Shown: positions 16,840-26,206 of the stretch, in pieces
How the letters are laid out: the number at the start of each line of letters is the position of its first letter
How positions within the stretch are numbered: the stretch's first letter is position 1
Assembly (NCBI GenBank): GCA_900548855.1
Contig: URMF01000003.1
Span: forward strand, 1 to 64,000
Source: an uncultured Eubacteriales bacterium
Lineage (GTDB): Bacteria > Bacillota > Clostridia > Lachnospirales > Lachnospiraceae
Direction: 5' to 3'
Length of the DNA stretch: 64,000 nucleotides
Notes under the pieces: model-generated
Databases searched by the model: none
The model's input: only the letters and a program-made list of their open reading frames with translations
Told to the model about the DNA's origin: nothing
Position numbers and translations under genes: made by a program

Positions 16840-17829
16840 ATGGCAAAAGCAGAACATTTGAAAAGAAAAAACATAGAATTAATCAGAGAGAAAATGCAGA
16901 TATACGGGAGAATGACAAAGCCGGAACTGGCAAATAGCACAGGTCTTTCATTGATGACGGTAAACACAGTTGTAGCTAAATTGTGCGAGAGTGGGGAGCT
17001 AATAGAACAGGGGCATGCCCCATCTAGTGGTGGTAGGCCATCTGCTTTATATAAGTACAACTATGATTATAAACATATAGCACTTGTCATCGCCTATCAG
17101 GATGGGCAAAAGAATCAAATTCTTTATCAAATTGCTGACTTATCTGGAAAAGTTATACAATCATTCCATAGGACAGTTGAGAAAGTGAATACAAAGTCCT
17201 TCTGTGAATCACTTGACAAATTGTTTAAAAGTGATTCAAAAATAGTGTTTTTAGCATTTGGTCTTCCGGGTGAAGCGGTTGATGGAGTTATCACAGTCTG
17301 TGATTATGAGTCATTGATAGGTGATAAATTTATATCTTTTTATGAGAGCAGATATAAAATTCCTGTTCTTGTTGAAAATGATATAAATGCGGCCACATAT
17401 GGATATACGTCCTATAGAAGTGGAAAACAGACAGTAGTAGGTCTGTTTTTTCCAAGGGGATATCCCCCGGGAGTCGGGCTGGCAATCAACGGAATGCTCC
17501 ATCGTGAAGTTAACTCTTATGCCGGCGAGGTGAAATACCTGATGCCTGAAATCAATTGGGCGGAAATAGATTATGAGAAGAAAGAGAGACTTCTTTCAGT
17601 AATTTCGCAAATCGTTCTTACATATGCTGTCGTGATAGCGCCAGAGCAATTTGTATTTTTTGCAGACTTTCTTGCAGAAAAGGATTTGGAGGAAATGAAG
17701 GCGACAGTTTTTGAAATGACAGAGCAGAAATATGAGCCTGTTTTCATTTTATCAGAGGCTCTGGAGGAGGACTATACCAAAGGTCTTATATCTATAGGCT
17801 TGGAATTTATCAATAAGGAGGTTTTATAA
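16840..17829 (+). CDS. ROK-family transcriptional regulator
   Basis: This 329-residue protein has an N-terminal winged helix (MTKPELANSTGLSLMTVNTV, about residues 22-70) and a ROK sugar-kinase-like domain. Seen are FGLPGEAVDGVI, VENDINAATYGY and the family segment GLAINGMLHREVNSYAGEV. The zinc motif CxCGxxGC of active ROK kinases is absent, as in many regulators of the NagC/XylR group. It probably responds to a sugar or sugar phosphate and controls itself and the MFS transporter whose ATG immediately follows its stop codon. The 23-bp palindrome overlapping its leader is the candidate operator. Confidence 0.88.
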   Translation: MAKAEHLKRKNIELIREKMQIYGRMTKPELANSTGLSLMTVNTVVAKLCESGELIEQGHAPSSGGRPSALYKYNYDYKHIALVIAYQDGQKNQILYQIADLSGKVIQSFHRTVEKVNTKSFCESLDKLFKSDSKIVFLAFGLPGEAVDGVITVCDYESLIGDKFISFYESRYKIPVLVENDINAATYGYTSYRSGKQTVVGLFFPRGYPPGVGLAINGMLHREVNSYAGEVKYLMPEINWAEIDYEKKERLLSVISQIVLTYAVVIAPEQFVFFADFLAEKDLEEMKATVFEMTEQKYEPVFILSEALEEDYTKGLISIGLEFINKEVL

Positions 17830-19011
17830 ATGTTTTCTTTACTACTTGTAATTATCTATTTATCTTTTATTTCATTAGGACTTCCTGATTCAATACTTGG
17901 AGCAGCATGGCCAAGTATGTATGAAGACATGAATGTACCGATTTCTTACATGGGAATCATATCTATGATTATTTCAGCTGGAACAGTTATTTCATCTCTT
18001 ATGGCGGATAAATTCATTCGTAAAATAGGTGTAGGACTGTTAACTGCTTTTTCAGTTGGAATGACAGCTTTGGCTCTGATTGGATTCTCGTTCAGTATGC
18101 AATTTTGGATGCTTTGCTTATGCGCCATACCATATGGGTTAGGCGCAGGTGCAGTAGATTCTGCTTTGAATAATTATGTTGCACTTCATTATGAATCCAG
18201 ACATATGAGCTGGCTGCATTGCTTTTGGGGAGTGGGGGCAACAATCGGACCATATGTCATGGGATATTGTCTGACTATAGGTAGAAGATGGAACAGTGGA
18301 TATAGGATTATTGGTTTCATTCAGATAGGCATTGTGGTGATATTGGCACTAAGTCTTCCATTATGGAATAAGGTTATGTCGAGGTTTGAAAATGAGTCTT
18401 CAGCAAAAAAAGATAATGTTGCTCCTCAAAAAGCAATGTCACTTGGACAGATTCTTGCTATCCCTGGGGCGAAGATGATACTTACTGCTTTTTTCTGTTA
18501 TTGTGCAGCGGAGGCAACTACCGGATTATGGGCTAGCACATTTATGGTTTCTGTAAAAGGAATCAATGCTGAAACTGCAGCCTCATGGGCAAGTTTCTTC
18601 TATATAGGAATAACATTAGGCAGATTTGTGTGCGGATTTTTTGCAAATAAAGCCGGCGATAAAATCATGGTTCGAATCGGACAAGGAATTGTTATTCTAG
18701 GTTGTTTATTAATTATGCTGCCACTACCAACTTTTGTTTCTATACCAGGAATATTAATAATAGGTGTTGGATGCGCACCTATATATCCATCCCTCTTGCA
18801 TGAGACACCAGAAAATTTCGGGCCTGAAAAATCACAGGCAATCATGGGTGTCCAGATGGCATGTGCATATATTGGAACAACTCTTGTCCCTCCATTATTT
18901 GGATTGCTCAGTGATTTTATAAGCCTGAAGTTGTATCCATATTTTATATTTGTGATAATTGTGTTACAGATTGTAATGGTGGAAGTGATAAATCGAAGAA
19001 AGCCTGCATAA
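17830..19011 (+). CDS. MFS transporter, probably for a sugar
   Basis: This 393-residue protein has about twelve hydrophobic helices and major facilitator traits: LADKFIRKIGVGLL-like loop 2-3 (MADKFIRKIGVG), GAGAVDSALNNYVALHY and WLHCFWGVGATIGPYVMGY, the latter typical of the FucP/sugar branch. Its ATG directly follows the stop of the ROK regulator with AAGGAGG inside that gene's last codons, so the two are co-translated. The substrate is likely a sugar or sugar derivative sensed by the ROK protein; no metabolic gene follows to identify it. Confidence 0.88.
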   Translation: MFSLLLVIIYLSFISLGLPDSILGAAWPSMYEDMNVPISYMGIISMIISAGTVISSLMADKFIRKIGVGLLTAFSVGMTALALIGFSFSMQFWMLCLCAIPYGLGAGAVDSALNNYVALHYESRHMSWLHCFWGVGATIGPYVMGYCLTIGRRWNSGYRIIGFIQIGIVVILALSLPLWNKVMSRFENESSAKKDNVAPQKAMSLGQILAIPGAKMILTAFFCYCAAEATTGLWASTFMVSVKGINAETAASWASFFYIGITLGRFVCGFFANKAGDKIMVRIGQGIVILGCLLIMLPLPTFVSIPGILIIGVGCAPIYPSLLHETPENFGPEKSQAIMGVQMACAYIGTTLVPPLFGLLSDFISLKLYPYFIFVIIVLQIVMVEVINRRKPA

Positions 19012-19033
19012 TGGTTGGTTAATTGGTCATATT

Positions 19034-19101
19034 AAAAAATATGCTTCTCCCTGAAATAAACAGTTTTATTATTTTAACTGTCTGCCTCAGGGGAAGCATA
19101 T
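19034..19101. terminator. Bidirectional hairpin between the MFS gene and the GH4 gene
   Basis: ATATGCTTCTCCCTGA and TCAGGGGAAGCATAT pair over a long A/T-rich loop. On the minus strand it is followed by ATTTTTTAA, so it terminates the glucosidase gene best. Confidence 0.75.
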
Positions 19102-19154
19102 CACTGCATTTCTGTAAACCGGAATACACTGTATATGAGAAAATGTTTATCTAT

Positions 19155-20483
19155 TTATTTTAACTCCGGCCAGTAGTCCTTATTTGCCTCAATCAAATCA
19201 TCCAGAATTAATTTCGCAACTCTGGCACTTGGCACGGTCTTAGAAAGGGTGAGTGCCTGCCACATCTTCTGGTAGCTGCCTTCAATCCACGCCTCTACAC
19301 AAAGCTTCTCCACACTTACCTGCTGCTCCATAAGTCCCTTCTGGAACTGTGGAATGGAGCCCTGGCAGATTTTCTCGTATCCGTTGCTGCCGACAATACA
19401 TGGAATCTCAACCATTGCCGTGCGGTCAAAATTTTCCACTGCACCCTCATTTGGTACAATCAGCAGGAAGCGCTCCCTTGTATTCTCTGCAATGGCACAG
19501 GCAAGGTCTACGATGTAGGATGCATGCACATCTGCCTCAAAACCACCGTCCTTTGCTGTACCGCTCTCAATAATCTTGCGGCATGCACCAAATACCTGTT
19601 TCTCCCGTCCGTCCATAACCTCATTTGCGCGAGTATATTCCGGGTTGGAATGCTCTACCACATAGTCCGGATATAAATAATACTTTAAATAGGTATTCGG
19701 AATGGTTTCCGGGTCTAATGCATATACATCCTTTGCCTTTGTAAAGGTCTCTCTCCAGCTTGCATCCACATGCTGGTTTGTCTCGGAAATGGCATCTGCA
19801 AATCCATTTTCCTTTACATGGGCACGAATCTTAGGCATTAAATCATTGCCATCCTTGTCATAAATCTTTGACCACCAGCCAAAATGATTCAGTCCGTAGT
19901 AGGAAACCACCATTTCCTTTCTGGAAGCCACACCACACATAGAAGCCATTTTTTCCTCCAAATCAATCGGCATATCACAGATATTTAAAATCTTGGAGTT
20001 TGGACGCAGTCTTCTGGTTGCCTCTGCCACGATGGCGGCCGGATTGGAGTAATTTAACATCCATGCATTTGGTGAATACTTCTCCATATAGTCAAGAATT
20101 TCAATTACACCGCCAATGGAACGCATGCCGTATGCCAGTCCGCCCGGTCCGCAAGTCTCCTGTCCAACTACACCATACTTAAGCGGAATCTTTTCATCCA
20201 GCTCACGCATTGCATATTTTCCAACACGGATATGCGCCAGTACAAAATCAATATCCGTAAATGCTGTTTCCGGGTCTGTGGTGTAAGAAAACTCAATTTC
20301 CGGTGCATTTTCTCTTAAATAGATTTCACATGCTTTTGCCACAATCTCCTGTCTCTCTGCGTCATTATCATAAAATTTAATCCGGCGGATTGGAAAACGG
20401 TCCTGATGGTCTAACAGCATCAAAACGATACCCGGTGTAAATGTGCTTCCTCCACCTGCTACTGTGATTGAATATTTTTTCAT
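19155..20483 (-). CDS. 6-phospho-alpha-glucosidase (GH4)
   Basis: At 442 residues this is a full GH4 enzyme of the GlvA/MalH type, which splits alpha-linked disaccharide 6-phosphates (such as maltose-6'-phosphate) with NAD and a divalent metal. Visible are the nucleotide-binding start ITVAGGGSTFTPGIV, the motif MLNYSNPAAIVAEA, the metal-ligand segment ILNICDMPIDLEEKM and the His in YYGLNHFGWW. It is cytosolic. It lies 147 bp after the alpha-glucoside PTS gene and downstream of an RpiR regulator on the same strand, forming a glvR-glvC-glvA-like unit. Confidence 0.93.
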   Translation of the reverse strand: MKKYSITVAGGGSTFTPGIVLMLLDHQDRFPIRRIKFYDNDAERQEIVAKACEIYLRENAPEIEFSYTTDPETAFTDIDFVLAHIRVGKYAMRELDEKIPLKYGVVGQETCGPGGLAYGMRSIGGVIEILDYMEKYSPNAWMLNYSNPAAIVAEATRRLRPNSKILNICDMPIDLEEKMASMCGVASRKEMVVSYYGLNHFGWWSKIYDKDGNDLMPKIRAHVKENGFADAISETNQHVDASWRETFTKAKDVYALDPETIPNTYLKYYLYPDYVVEHSNPEYTRANEVMDGREKQVFGACRKIIESGTAKDGGFEADVHASYIVDLACAIAENTRERFLLIVPNEGAVENFDRTAMVEIPCIVGSNGYEKICQGSIPQFQKGLMEQQVSVEKLCVEAWIEGSYQKMWQALTLSKTVPSARVAKLILDDLIEANKDYWPELK

Positions 20484-20630
20484 AATAATCCTTCCTTTCT
20501 TCTATTAAAGTTTATATAAAGTTCCTGCTTATAACTTTGTATGTATCCAGAGCCGGAATTGCTCTATAGGGGGAGAGGGAATCATATTCCTGCTCTGAAT
20601 ACATACTCGCAGTAACCTACTGCTGTTTTC

Positions 20631-22667
20631 TTACTGTACCTCTATACAGGTATCTTTTAATGCTGCTTTACCTGGTATTGCAAGCACCTTATCATACTGA
20701 TCTGCATTCGTAACCAGCACTGCAATCGTCGTATCATATCCCTTTTCCGTCAGCATTTCTTTGTCAAAAGACACTAATTTATCACCCTTCTTCACCTTGT
20801 CACCACTCTTCACATAAGCGGTGAAGCCTTCTCCATTTAATTCAACGGTATCAATCCCAATATGAATCAGTATTTCCACGCCATCCTTTGTCACAAAACC
20901 AACCGCATGCTTCGTATCAAATACCATAGCTATCTCCGCATCCTCCGGTGCATACACCGTATCTGCCTCCGGTACTACTGCTGCTCCCGGTCCCATGCTG
21001 CCAGAAGCAAAGCCCTCGTCCTTCATCTCTTCTAACGGAATCACTTCTCCTTCTACCGGACAGCCGATGCGGATTCTTGCAGCACCCGCTGCATTTCCTC
21101 CCTTTGCCAAAAGCGCTTCAAACTCATCTCTTACGTTGGCTACGTCCATTCCCACAATTACCTGAATGGCATTTCCATTGGTTACTAATCCATGTGCTCC
21201 CGCTGCCTTAAATGCGGACACATCCTGTACCAGAGAAACATCTGCCACGGTAAGACGGAGTCTTGTGGCACAATTCGTTACATCCTTAATATTCTCCGGT
21301 CCGCCTAATGCATCCAGGAAATCAGAGGCTCTCTGGAAATATGCGTTTCCTCCCTTTGCGCCACCCTTCTTTTCCTTGTAGTCCGCCTTCGAGAAGAATT
21401 TAACCTCTTCATCATCCTCACGGCCGGGTGTCTTGATATCAAATTTCAAAATTACCGTCTTGAATACGAAGTAGTATACTGCAATAAATACAAGACCAAC
21501 AATAATCTGCTTCACATAAGTTCCGCCATACGCATGCCCTAATGGTATCCAGTTAATAGCGGCAAACTCAATGAGACCGCCCGAAAAGTTACCCACAACA
21601 CCCACCATGTAGGTTACCATATCCATGATACCTGCCAGTACAGAGTGAAGTAAAAATAATGGAGGACAGATAAATAAGAAGGTAAATTCCAATGGCTCTG
21701 TCACGCCTGCCACAACTGCAGTAAGGGTAATTGGAATCAAAAGTCCTGCTACCTGTTTTTTGCGCTCCTTCTTTGCTGTTGCGTAAAAGGCTAATGCGAT
21801 ACCAATGGAGCCAAAAATCTTCTCCATTCCATACAGGGCAAATCCACCCTGTGGAAACAGCTCCTTAAGCGGAACTCCGGAGGAAGCAAACTCTCCTAAA
21901 TGCTGTGTCCAGTATGCCACGATACCACCATTTACTGCCACATTGTCATAGAGGAATGGCGAGTAAATAAAATGGTGAAGTCCCGCCGGAATCAGAATAC
22001 GGTTTAAGAAGGAATAGATTCCAACTCCCGCTGCTCCTGAGCCTGCCAGGAAGGTCTGTAAGGAGCCAATTGCCATCTGAATCTTAGGCCAGACTAAAGC
22101 TGCCAAAAACGCTACCGGAATCATGACAAAGAAACCGATAATGTATACAAAGGTGGAGCCCTTGAATATTCCTAAAAATTCCGGCAGCTGTGTGTCGAAA
22201 AATTTGTTATGTATCCACACCACAATCGCTGCAATGATAATGGCACCAATCATTCCCATATCCAGTGTCTTGATTCCTGCCACGCTGGCAAGACCACTTG
22301 TATTCCCTACCTCCTGGGTGAAATCAACACCAAAGAATGGACCCCACAGGGAAAGAATCGTGCTTAAAAAATAGTTAAAGGTTAAATAAATTACCAGCGC
22401 CTCCAGACAGGCTCTTGCATTCTGCTTCTTCGCAAGTCCGACTGGAAGACCGATTACAAATACCAGCGGCATGTTACGGAATACTGTCCATGAACCTTCG
22501 CTTATCACATACCAGATTTTGTACCACATGCCATCTGGATTTGCCAGATCTCCCAAAATCTGTTCGTTCATACACAGGGTGGAGATACCTGCCATAATAC
22601 CAGCGAAAGCAAAGAGCAGAACCGGTGTAAACATGGCGCCTCCAAATCGTTGGATTTTTTGCATCAT
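20631..22667 (-). CDS. Alpha-glucoside PTS transporter, EIICBA fusion
   Basis: This 678-residue membrane protein imports and phosphorylates an alpha-glucoside. An EIIC domain covers about residues 1-420 (many helices; GVTEPLEFTFLFICPPLF is the substrate-site signature). EIIB follows around 455-525 with the phospho-Cys in DVTNCATRLRLTV. A full EIIA of the glucose family occupies the C-terminus, with both key His residues (DTKHAVGF and EILIHIGIDTVELNG). General EI and HPr would be encoded elsewhere. The ATG follows AGGAGGG. Together with the GH4 enzyme downstream it gives a complete maltose-type uptake and cleavage route. Confidence 0.94.
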   Translation of the reverse strand: MMQKIQRFGGAMFTPVLLFAFAGIMAGISTLCMNEQILGDLANPDGMWYKIWYVISEGSWTVFRNMPLVFVIGLPVGLAKKQNARACLEALVIYLTFNYFLSTILSLWGPFFGVDFTQEVGNTSGLASVAGIKTLDMGMIGAIIIAAIVVWIHNKFFDTQLPEFLGIFKGSTFVYIIGFFVMIPVAFLAALVWPKIQMAIGSLQTFLAGSGAAGVGIYSFLNRILIPAGLHHFIYSPFLYDNVAVNGGIVAYWTQHLGEFASSGVPLKELFPQGGFALYGMEKIFGSIGIALAFYATAKKERKKQVAGLLIPITLTAVVAGVTEPLEFTFLFICPPLFLLHSVLAGIMDMVTYMVGVVGNFSGGLIEFAAINWIPLGHAYGGTYVKQIIVGLVFIAVYYFVFKTVILKFDIKTPGREDDEEVKFFSKADYKEKKGGAKGGNAYFQRASDFLDALGGPENIKDVTNCATRLRLTVADVSLVQDVSAFKAAGAHGLVTNGNAIQVIVGMDVANVRDEFEALLAKGGNAAGAARIRIGCPVEGEVIPLEEMKDEGFASGSMGPGAAVVPEADTVYAPEDAEIAMVFDTKHAVGFVTKDGVEILIHIGIDTVELNGEGFTAYVKSGDKVKKGDKLVSFDKEMLTEKGYDTTIAVLVTNADQYDKVLAIPGKAALKDTCIEVQ

Positions 22668-22886
22668 AGCGAATCCCTCCTAATAAGATTATTTCTTTGT
22701 GTACCCTCTTCATAAATTTCCAGTACATTTCTCAAACACATTTCCGGCCGGATGTTTATTTTGATAGGTTAATCATATTCAGAAAACCCTTTAAAGTCAA
22801 CACTTCGGGGCACTTCTGTGCCGTTTTCAAACTCTTAGTTTTGTTTCACGCCAGCCTGTGAAATTTCACAGGTTTTATCTGCCTTT

Positions 22887-22932
22887 TGCACAAAAAAATA
22901 CCATCCTGCATGGATGGTATTGTGCATTTTTT
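22887..22932 (-). terminator. Terminator of the RpiR regulator gene
   Basis: Nested stems TGCACAA/TTGTGCA and ATACCATCC/GGATGGTAT with A and T tracts. It lies 18 bases after the RpiR stop and separates it from the PTS gene, which must therefore have its own promoter in 22668-22886. Confidence 0.85.
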
Positions 22933-22950
22933 CAGTCAGCCTTTTGCTCT

Positions 22951-23718
22951 TCACATGGTTCCTCTCTTTTCCTGGTATATCAGGTATTTAATCAGCAGCA
23001 GCTCCACTGCCATAAAAAACAGAGTGGTAGTCTCATAATTTTCAATATAGGTGGTGGCAATATTAGAGGTATTAATATAGATACTTTCCGTGCTCATCTG
23101 AGCCAGAGTATTATTTTTAAGCTTTGTCATGGAAATAATCGGAATCCCCTTCAGATTCAGAACCTTTGCAAAGCTTGTAACATGATTGGATTCCCCTGTC
23201 AGGGACACGATAATGACCAAATCCCCTTCCTGCAATACATCTGCAATCAAAGCCTGCTCTGCCTGCATTCCCTCAATCTGATACATGCATACCTTTGCCG
23301 ACAGAAACGCACGCTTGAACTCCTTTGCCACAAAGGACTGTACAGCGCCGGAGCCATAGACAAAAACCCGCTTCGCTTCATAAATCAGCTTACAGATATC
23401 GGAATAATCTGCCTTCTCCATTTCATCGATTTTCTTCCGGTAGTCATCACAGACCCTCTTAATGGTATCCTTATCCGCTTTCGGACGCACATTTCCCTGT
23501 TCCATCTTCAAATGAATCTTCAGTTCTGAAAAACCGTCCATGGAAAGCTTTTTTGCAAAACGCAGAATTGTGGTTCTGGACACATTACAGTTTTTTGCCA
23601 ATTCCTCAATGGTACACTGACAGCACTCCTGCCGGTGCCCATCTATGTAATTCCAGATATAGATATCATTTTCATTCAATCTGTTATAATTCATTTTCAC
23701 TAAATCTGCAATCGCCAT
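22951..23718 (-). CDS. MurR/RpiR-family transcriptional regulator
   Basis: At 255 residues it has the N-terminal RpiR helix-turn-helix (TIEELAKNCNVSRTTILRFA, about residues 36-60) and a C-terminal SIS sugar-phosphate-binding domain (RVFVYGSGAVQSFVAKEF and DLVIIVSLTGESNHV). It is the equivalent of GlvR and likely activates the alpha-glucoside PTS and GH4 genes downstream when the phosphorylated disaccharide is present. A terminator separates it from the PTS gene, so it is probably transcribed alone at low level. Confidence 0.9.
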   Translation of the reverse strand: MAIADLVKMNYNRLNENDIYIWNYIDGHRQECCQCTIEELAKNCNVSRTTILRFAKKLSMDGFSELKIHLKMEQGNVRPKADKDTIKRVCDDYRKKIDEMEKADYSDICKLIYEAKRVFVYGSGAVQSFVAKEFKRAFLSAKVCMYQIEGMQAEQALIADVLQEGDLVIIVSLTGESNHVTSFAKVLNLKGIPIISMTKLKNNTLAQMSTESIYINTSNIATTYIENYETTTLFFMAVELLLIKYLIYQEKRGTM

Positions 23719-23909
23719 ACCAAATTCCCTCCTGCTATTTTACAGCCATTTTACCATAATGCATAAAATGCCGCAATAAAATTACCATTTACAAAAAACC
23801 GGATTCCCATATACATTTCTGCCTTGCCACACTGAAAAAATACTATACAATTTATAAAATTCTGTTACAATATAAAACATAAAAACAACCCACCAGAGAG
23901 GAGAATATT

Positions 23910-24284
23910 ATGGAATATTTATGGAGTGACAAAAAGAGAACACTATTTGGCTTACCACTTTCTTTTACCAAATATATGCTTTCAGAAGAACGGTTATTTA
24001 TTGAACAGGGCTTTCTCAACAAGAAGGAAGATGAGGTCCGGTTATACCGGATTATGGATGTATCCCTGACCAGAAGCTTCGGCCAGAGAATCTTCGGTGT
24101 CGGAACCATCCACTGCTGTTCCGCTGACAAATCAATGGGCGATTTTGATATTATCAGTGTGAAAAATCCAAAGGATGTAAAAGAACAGCTGTCCCAGCAG
24201 ATTGAAAAACAAAGAGACGCCAAGCGTGTAACAAACCGGGAATACATGGAAGACGCCCATGATGATTTAGAGGAAATGGATTAA
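23910..24284 (+). CDS. Bacterial PH-domain protein
   Basis: This 124-residue soluble protein matches the bPH_2 (DUF304-like) pattern: LPLSFTKYMLSEERLFIEQGFLNKKE at the start, then the hallmark EVRLYRIMDVSLTRSFGQRIFGVGTIHCCS and a FDIISVKNPKDVKEQL stretch. The usual membrane helices of YdbS/YdbT relatives are lacking, so it is a stand-alone domain. The role is unknown. It has GAGAGGAG before the start and no obvious partner gene. Confidence 0.82.
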   Translation: MEYLWSDKKRTLFGLPLSFTKYMLSEERLFIEQGFLNKKEDEVRLYRIMDVSLTRSFGQRIFGVGTIHCCSADKSMGDFDIISVKNPKDVKEQLSQQIEKQRDAKRVTNREYMEDAHDDLEEMD

Positions 24285-24312
24285 TTTAAACTGCAATCAT
24301 GCCACCTGAATG

Positions 24313-24819
24313 TCATTCCCCGATTACATTTACCTGGCACATTTTCATTGTATCCAAAGCCGCCTTATGGGTCTCCGGTGTAACGCCTGCACAGCAAGAC
24401 GCATCTACCGTTACATTGATTTCCGGATAGGTGGCTTTTATAATCAAGGCATTAGATACCACACAGATATCGGTGCACAGCCCAACTATTTCCACCTCTT
24501 CCAAATTATAATGTTTCCAGTCCATATAGCCAAAGCTTGGTTTGTCAATATAAACCGCATCCGTTATCTCTAAACCATCTGCTATCCTCCAGCCCTCTGT
24601 TCCGGCAATACAATGTTCCACCGGCAGATGCTTTCCCTCATTTGTATTCAAATAATCCTTTGTGTGTGTATCTCTTGTAAAAATAATTTCTCCATGGTTT
24701 TCCTGATAACGCTTAATCTTATCCTTTACCTTTCCGACAATCGCCTGAGCCTCTTTGGTCCCTAGTGAGCCATCAATAAAATCATTCTGCATATCTACTA
24801 CAATCAATGTTTTTTTCAT
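24313..24819 (-). CDS. Nicotinamidase-like cysteine hydrolase
   Basis: This 168-residue isochorismatase-fold enzyme shows the catalytic Asp in LIVVDMQNDFIDG, a metal-site-like segment FTRDTHTKDYLNT followed by HLPVEHC, the Lys in AVYIDKPSFGY, and the Cys in VGLCTDICVVSNAL. The DTH segment and overall layout favour nicotinamidase-type amidases (NAD salvage), but the second metal His of PncA is not clearly in place, so the substrate is not certain. AAAGGAG precedes the start. It is convergent with the PH-domain gene. Confidence 0.85.
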   Translation of the reverse strand: MKKTLIVVDMQNDFIDGSLGTKEAQAIVGKVKDKIKRYQENHGEIIFTRDTHTKDYLNTNEGKHLPVEHCIAGTEGWRIADGLEITDAVYIDKPSFGYMDWKHYNLEEVEIVGLCTDICVVSNALIIKATYPEINVTVDASCCAGVTPETHKAALDTMKMCQVNVIGE

Positions 24820-24844
24820 AATCGTCTGCTCCTTTCGCTCTTAG

Positions 24845-25255
24845 CTATTCCTTTTCTTCTACTACAGTAACCTTTTCGCAATCAATTACAGTATATACAT
24901 ATGTCTCAATGCTTTTCTGTAATTCATCATCCAATGTCTTCCCTTCTTGTAAAGATACATTTATTACTATTTCCTTATCCGGTAAATAATGGTCATAAGC
25001 TGCCGGCTGAACACTTACCTCTTTTATTGCCTCATATGATTCCAGGTTTTTCTCTATTGTACCACATATGTATTCCCAATGCTTTTTATTTGTATCTATA
25101 TCATCCGTGCCTTTATTAAACTCAAATTCTGCTGTTTCTTCTGATTTATTACCAGATACATTCATTCTCACTACTGATAATAATACAATTGCCACAATAC
25201 ATAATACAATAAACACCATTAAAATTATAATTAACTTTTTTCTATTCTTCTTCAT
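24845..25255 (-). CDS. Unknown membrane-anchored protein
   Basis: This 136-residue protein has one N-terminal transmembrane helix (KLIIILMVFIVLCIVAIVLL) followed by an extracellular domain of about 105 residues. The domain is mixed helix/strand (EYICGTIEKNLESYEAIKEV, EIVINVSLQEGKTLDDELQK, YVYTVIDCEKVTVVEE) with two Cys that might pair. I do not recognise it. It lies 25 bases upstream of the nicotinamidase-like gene on the same strand and may be co-transcribed with it. Confidence 0.7.
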   Translation of the reverse strand: MKKNRKKLIIILMVFIVLCIVAIVLLSVVRMNVSGNKSEETAEFEFNKGTDDIDTNKKHWEYICGTIEKNLESYEAIKEVSVQPAAYDHYLPDKEIVINVSLQEGKTLDDELQKSIETYVYTVIDCEKVTVVEEKE

Positions 25256-25370
25256 ATGCTACCTTTACAGTAATACTCCTTAATATTTAGTCACATAGTA
25301 GCATTTTATTCCAGCTTTATCAATCTTTTTTCTCCATTTTCATTTATAAAATTAACTTTTTTCAAAAATC

Positions 25371-25432
25371 AATAAATTTTTATCGTTTTTCGATAAATTT
25401 ATATTGACTTTCAACACATCCTGTATTATGAT
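25371..25432 (+). promoter_or_regulatory. Promoter with upstream inverted repeat for the DUF2975 operon
   Basis: TTGACT (25404-25409), 17 bp, TATGAT (25427-25432). An imperfect inverted repeat (AATAAATTTTTATCG at 25371-25385 and CGATAAATTTATATT at 25391-25405) overlaps the -35 box. It may be the site of the operon's own XRE regulator. Confidence 0.7.
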
Positions 25433-25471
25433 ATGGAAAAATAAACCATATAACAAATGGAGGATACCTAT

Positions 25472-25921
25472 ATGCATACAAATTTTCTAAGTAAATTTAC
25501 AAAATTCTTTTTGGACTTTATGTTTTACTGTGGAATACTGGTGACCTTAACCATACCCATTTCCTTTCAATTTCTGGGCATCTACTATCCCAATATTCAA
25601 AATAACTATATTGTCATGTGCATTATTTTCATGCTCTGCGGTTTCCTTGCTCTCTGGATTATCTATTACCTGCGCAGAATATTCCGGACTGTGATTGCGG
25701 AAGACTGTTTTGTGGAAGAAAATATTACTGCATTGAAGAGGATGGGAATTTCCAGCTTCGGTATCAGCCTTATAACACTAATCCGCCTTTTCTTTGTCGT
25801 AACCCCTGCAACACTGATTATTATACTTGTATTTTTCATTGCCGGTTTATTCAGTCTCGTGCTGGCGCAGGTGTTTGCCCAGGCAGTATCCTATAAACAG
25901 GAAAATGATTTTACCATTTAA
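25472..25921 (+). CDS. DUF2975-family membrane protein
   Basis: The ATG at 25472 is chosen because GGAGG lies 8 bases before it. The 149-residue product has four transmembrane helices, with the charged loop YYLRRIFRTVIAEDCFVEENI between helices 2 and 3 that is typical of DUF2975. In many Firmicutes a DUF2975 gene is followed at once by a small XRE regulator with an MKIIVNLDIMMAKRKMG-type start, as here. Function is unknown; the pair is thought to act together in regulation at the membrane, which is an inference from gene order. Confidence 0.85.
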   Translation: MHTNFLSKFTKFFLDFMFYCGILVTLTIPISFQFLGIYYPNIQNNYIVMCIIFMLCGFLALWIIYYLRRIFRTVIAEDCFVEENITALKRMGISSFGISLITLIRLFFVVTPATLIIILVFFIAGLFSLVLAQVFAQAVSYKQENDFTI

Positions 25922-25984
25922 TTAACACGAAAAGGCAATACAGGCATCAGCATACATTCCGGAATTGAGAGGTGATAAATTATT

Positions 25985-26206
25985 ATGAAAATTATTGTGA
26001 ATTTAGATATTATGATGGCAAAACGAAAAATGGGACTGACAGAGCTGTCTGAAAAAGTGGATATTACCATGGCAAACCTTTCTATCCTGAAAAATAACAA
26101 AGCAAAAGCCATACGTTTTTCCACTCTGGCTGCCATCTGCAAGGCATTGGACTGCCAGCCCGGAGACATTTTAGAATTTGAAGAGGAGGATGAAAGTAAT
26201 GAATAA
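25985..26206 (+). CDS. Small XRE/Cro-type regulator (YozG-like)
   Basis: A 73-residue helix-turn-helix protein with little else: MKIIVNLDIMMAKRKMGLTE, then EKVDITMANLSILKN (recognition helix) and STLAAICKALDCQPGDILEFE. The family is the usual partner of DUF2975 proteins. The inverted repeat at the operon promoter is a candidate binding site. Its last codons hold the ribosome binding site of the next gene, and the two genes overlap by 8 bp. Confidence 0.9.
   Translation: MKIIVNLDIMMAKRKMGLTELSEKVDITMANLSILKNNKAKAIRFSTLAAICKALDCQPGDILEFEEEDESNE

Noticed and set aside
22805..22840. Catabolite-response (cre) site upstream of the PTS gene
   Set aside because: TGAAAACGGCACAG matches only the first half of the consensus; not strong enough to call.
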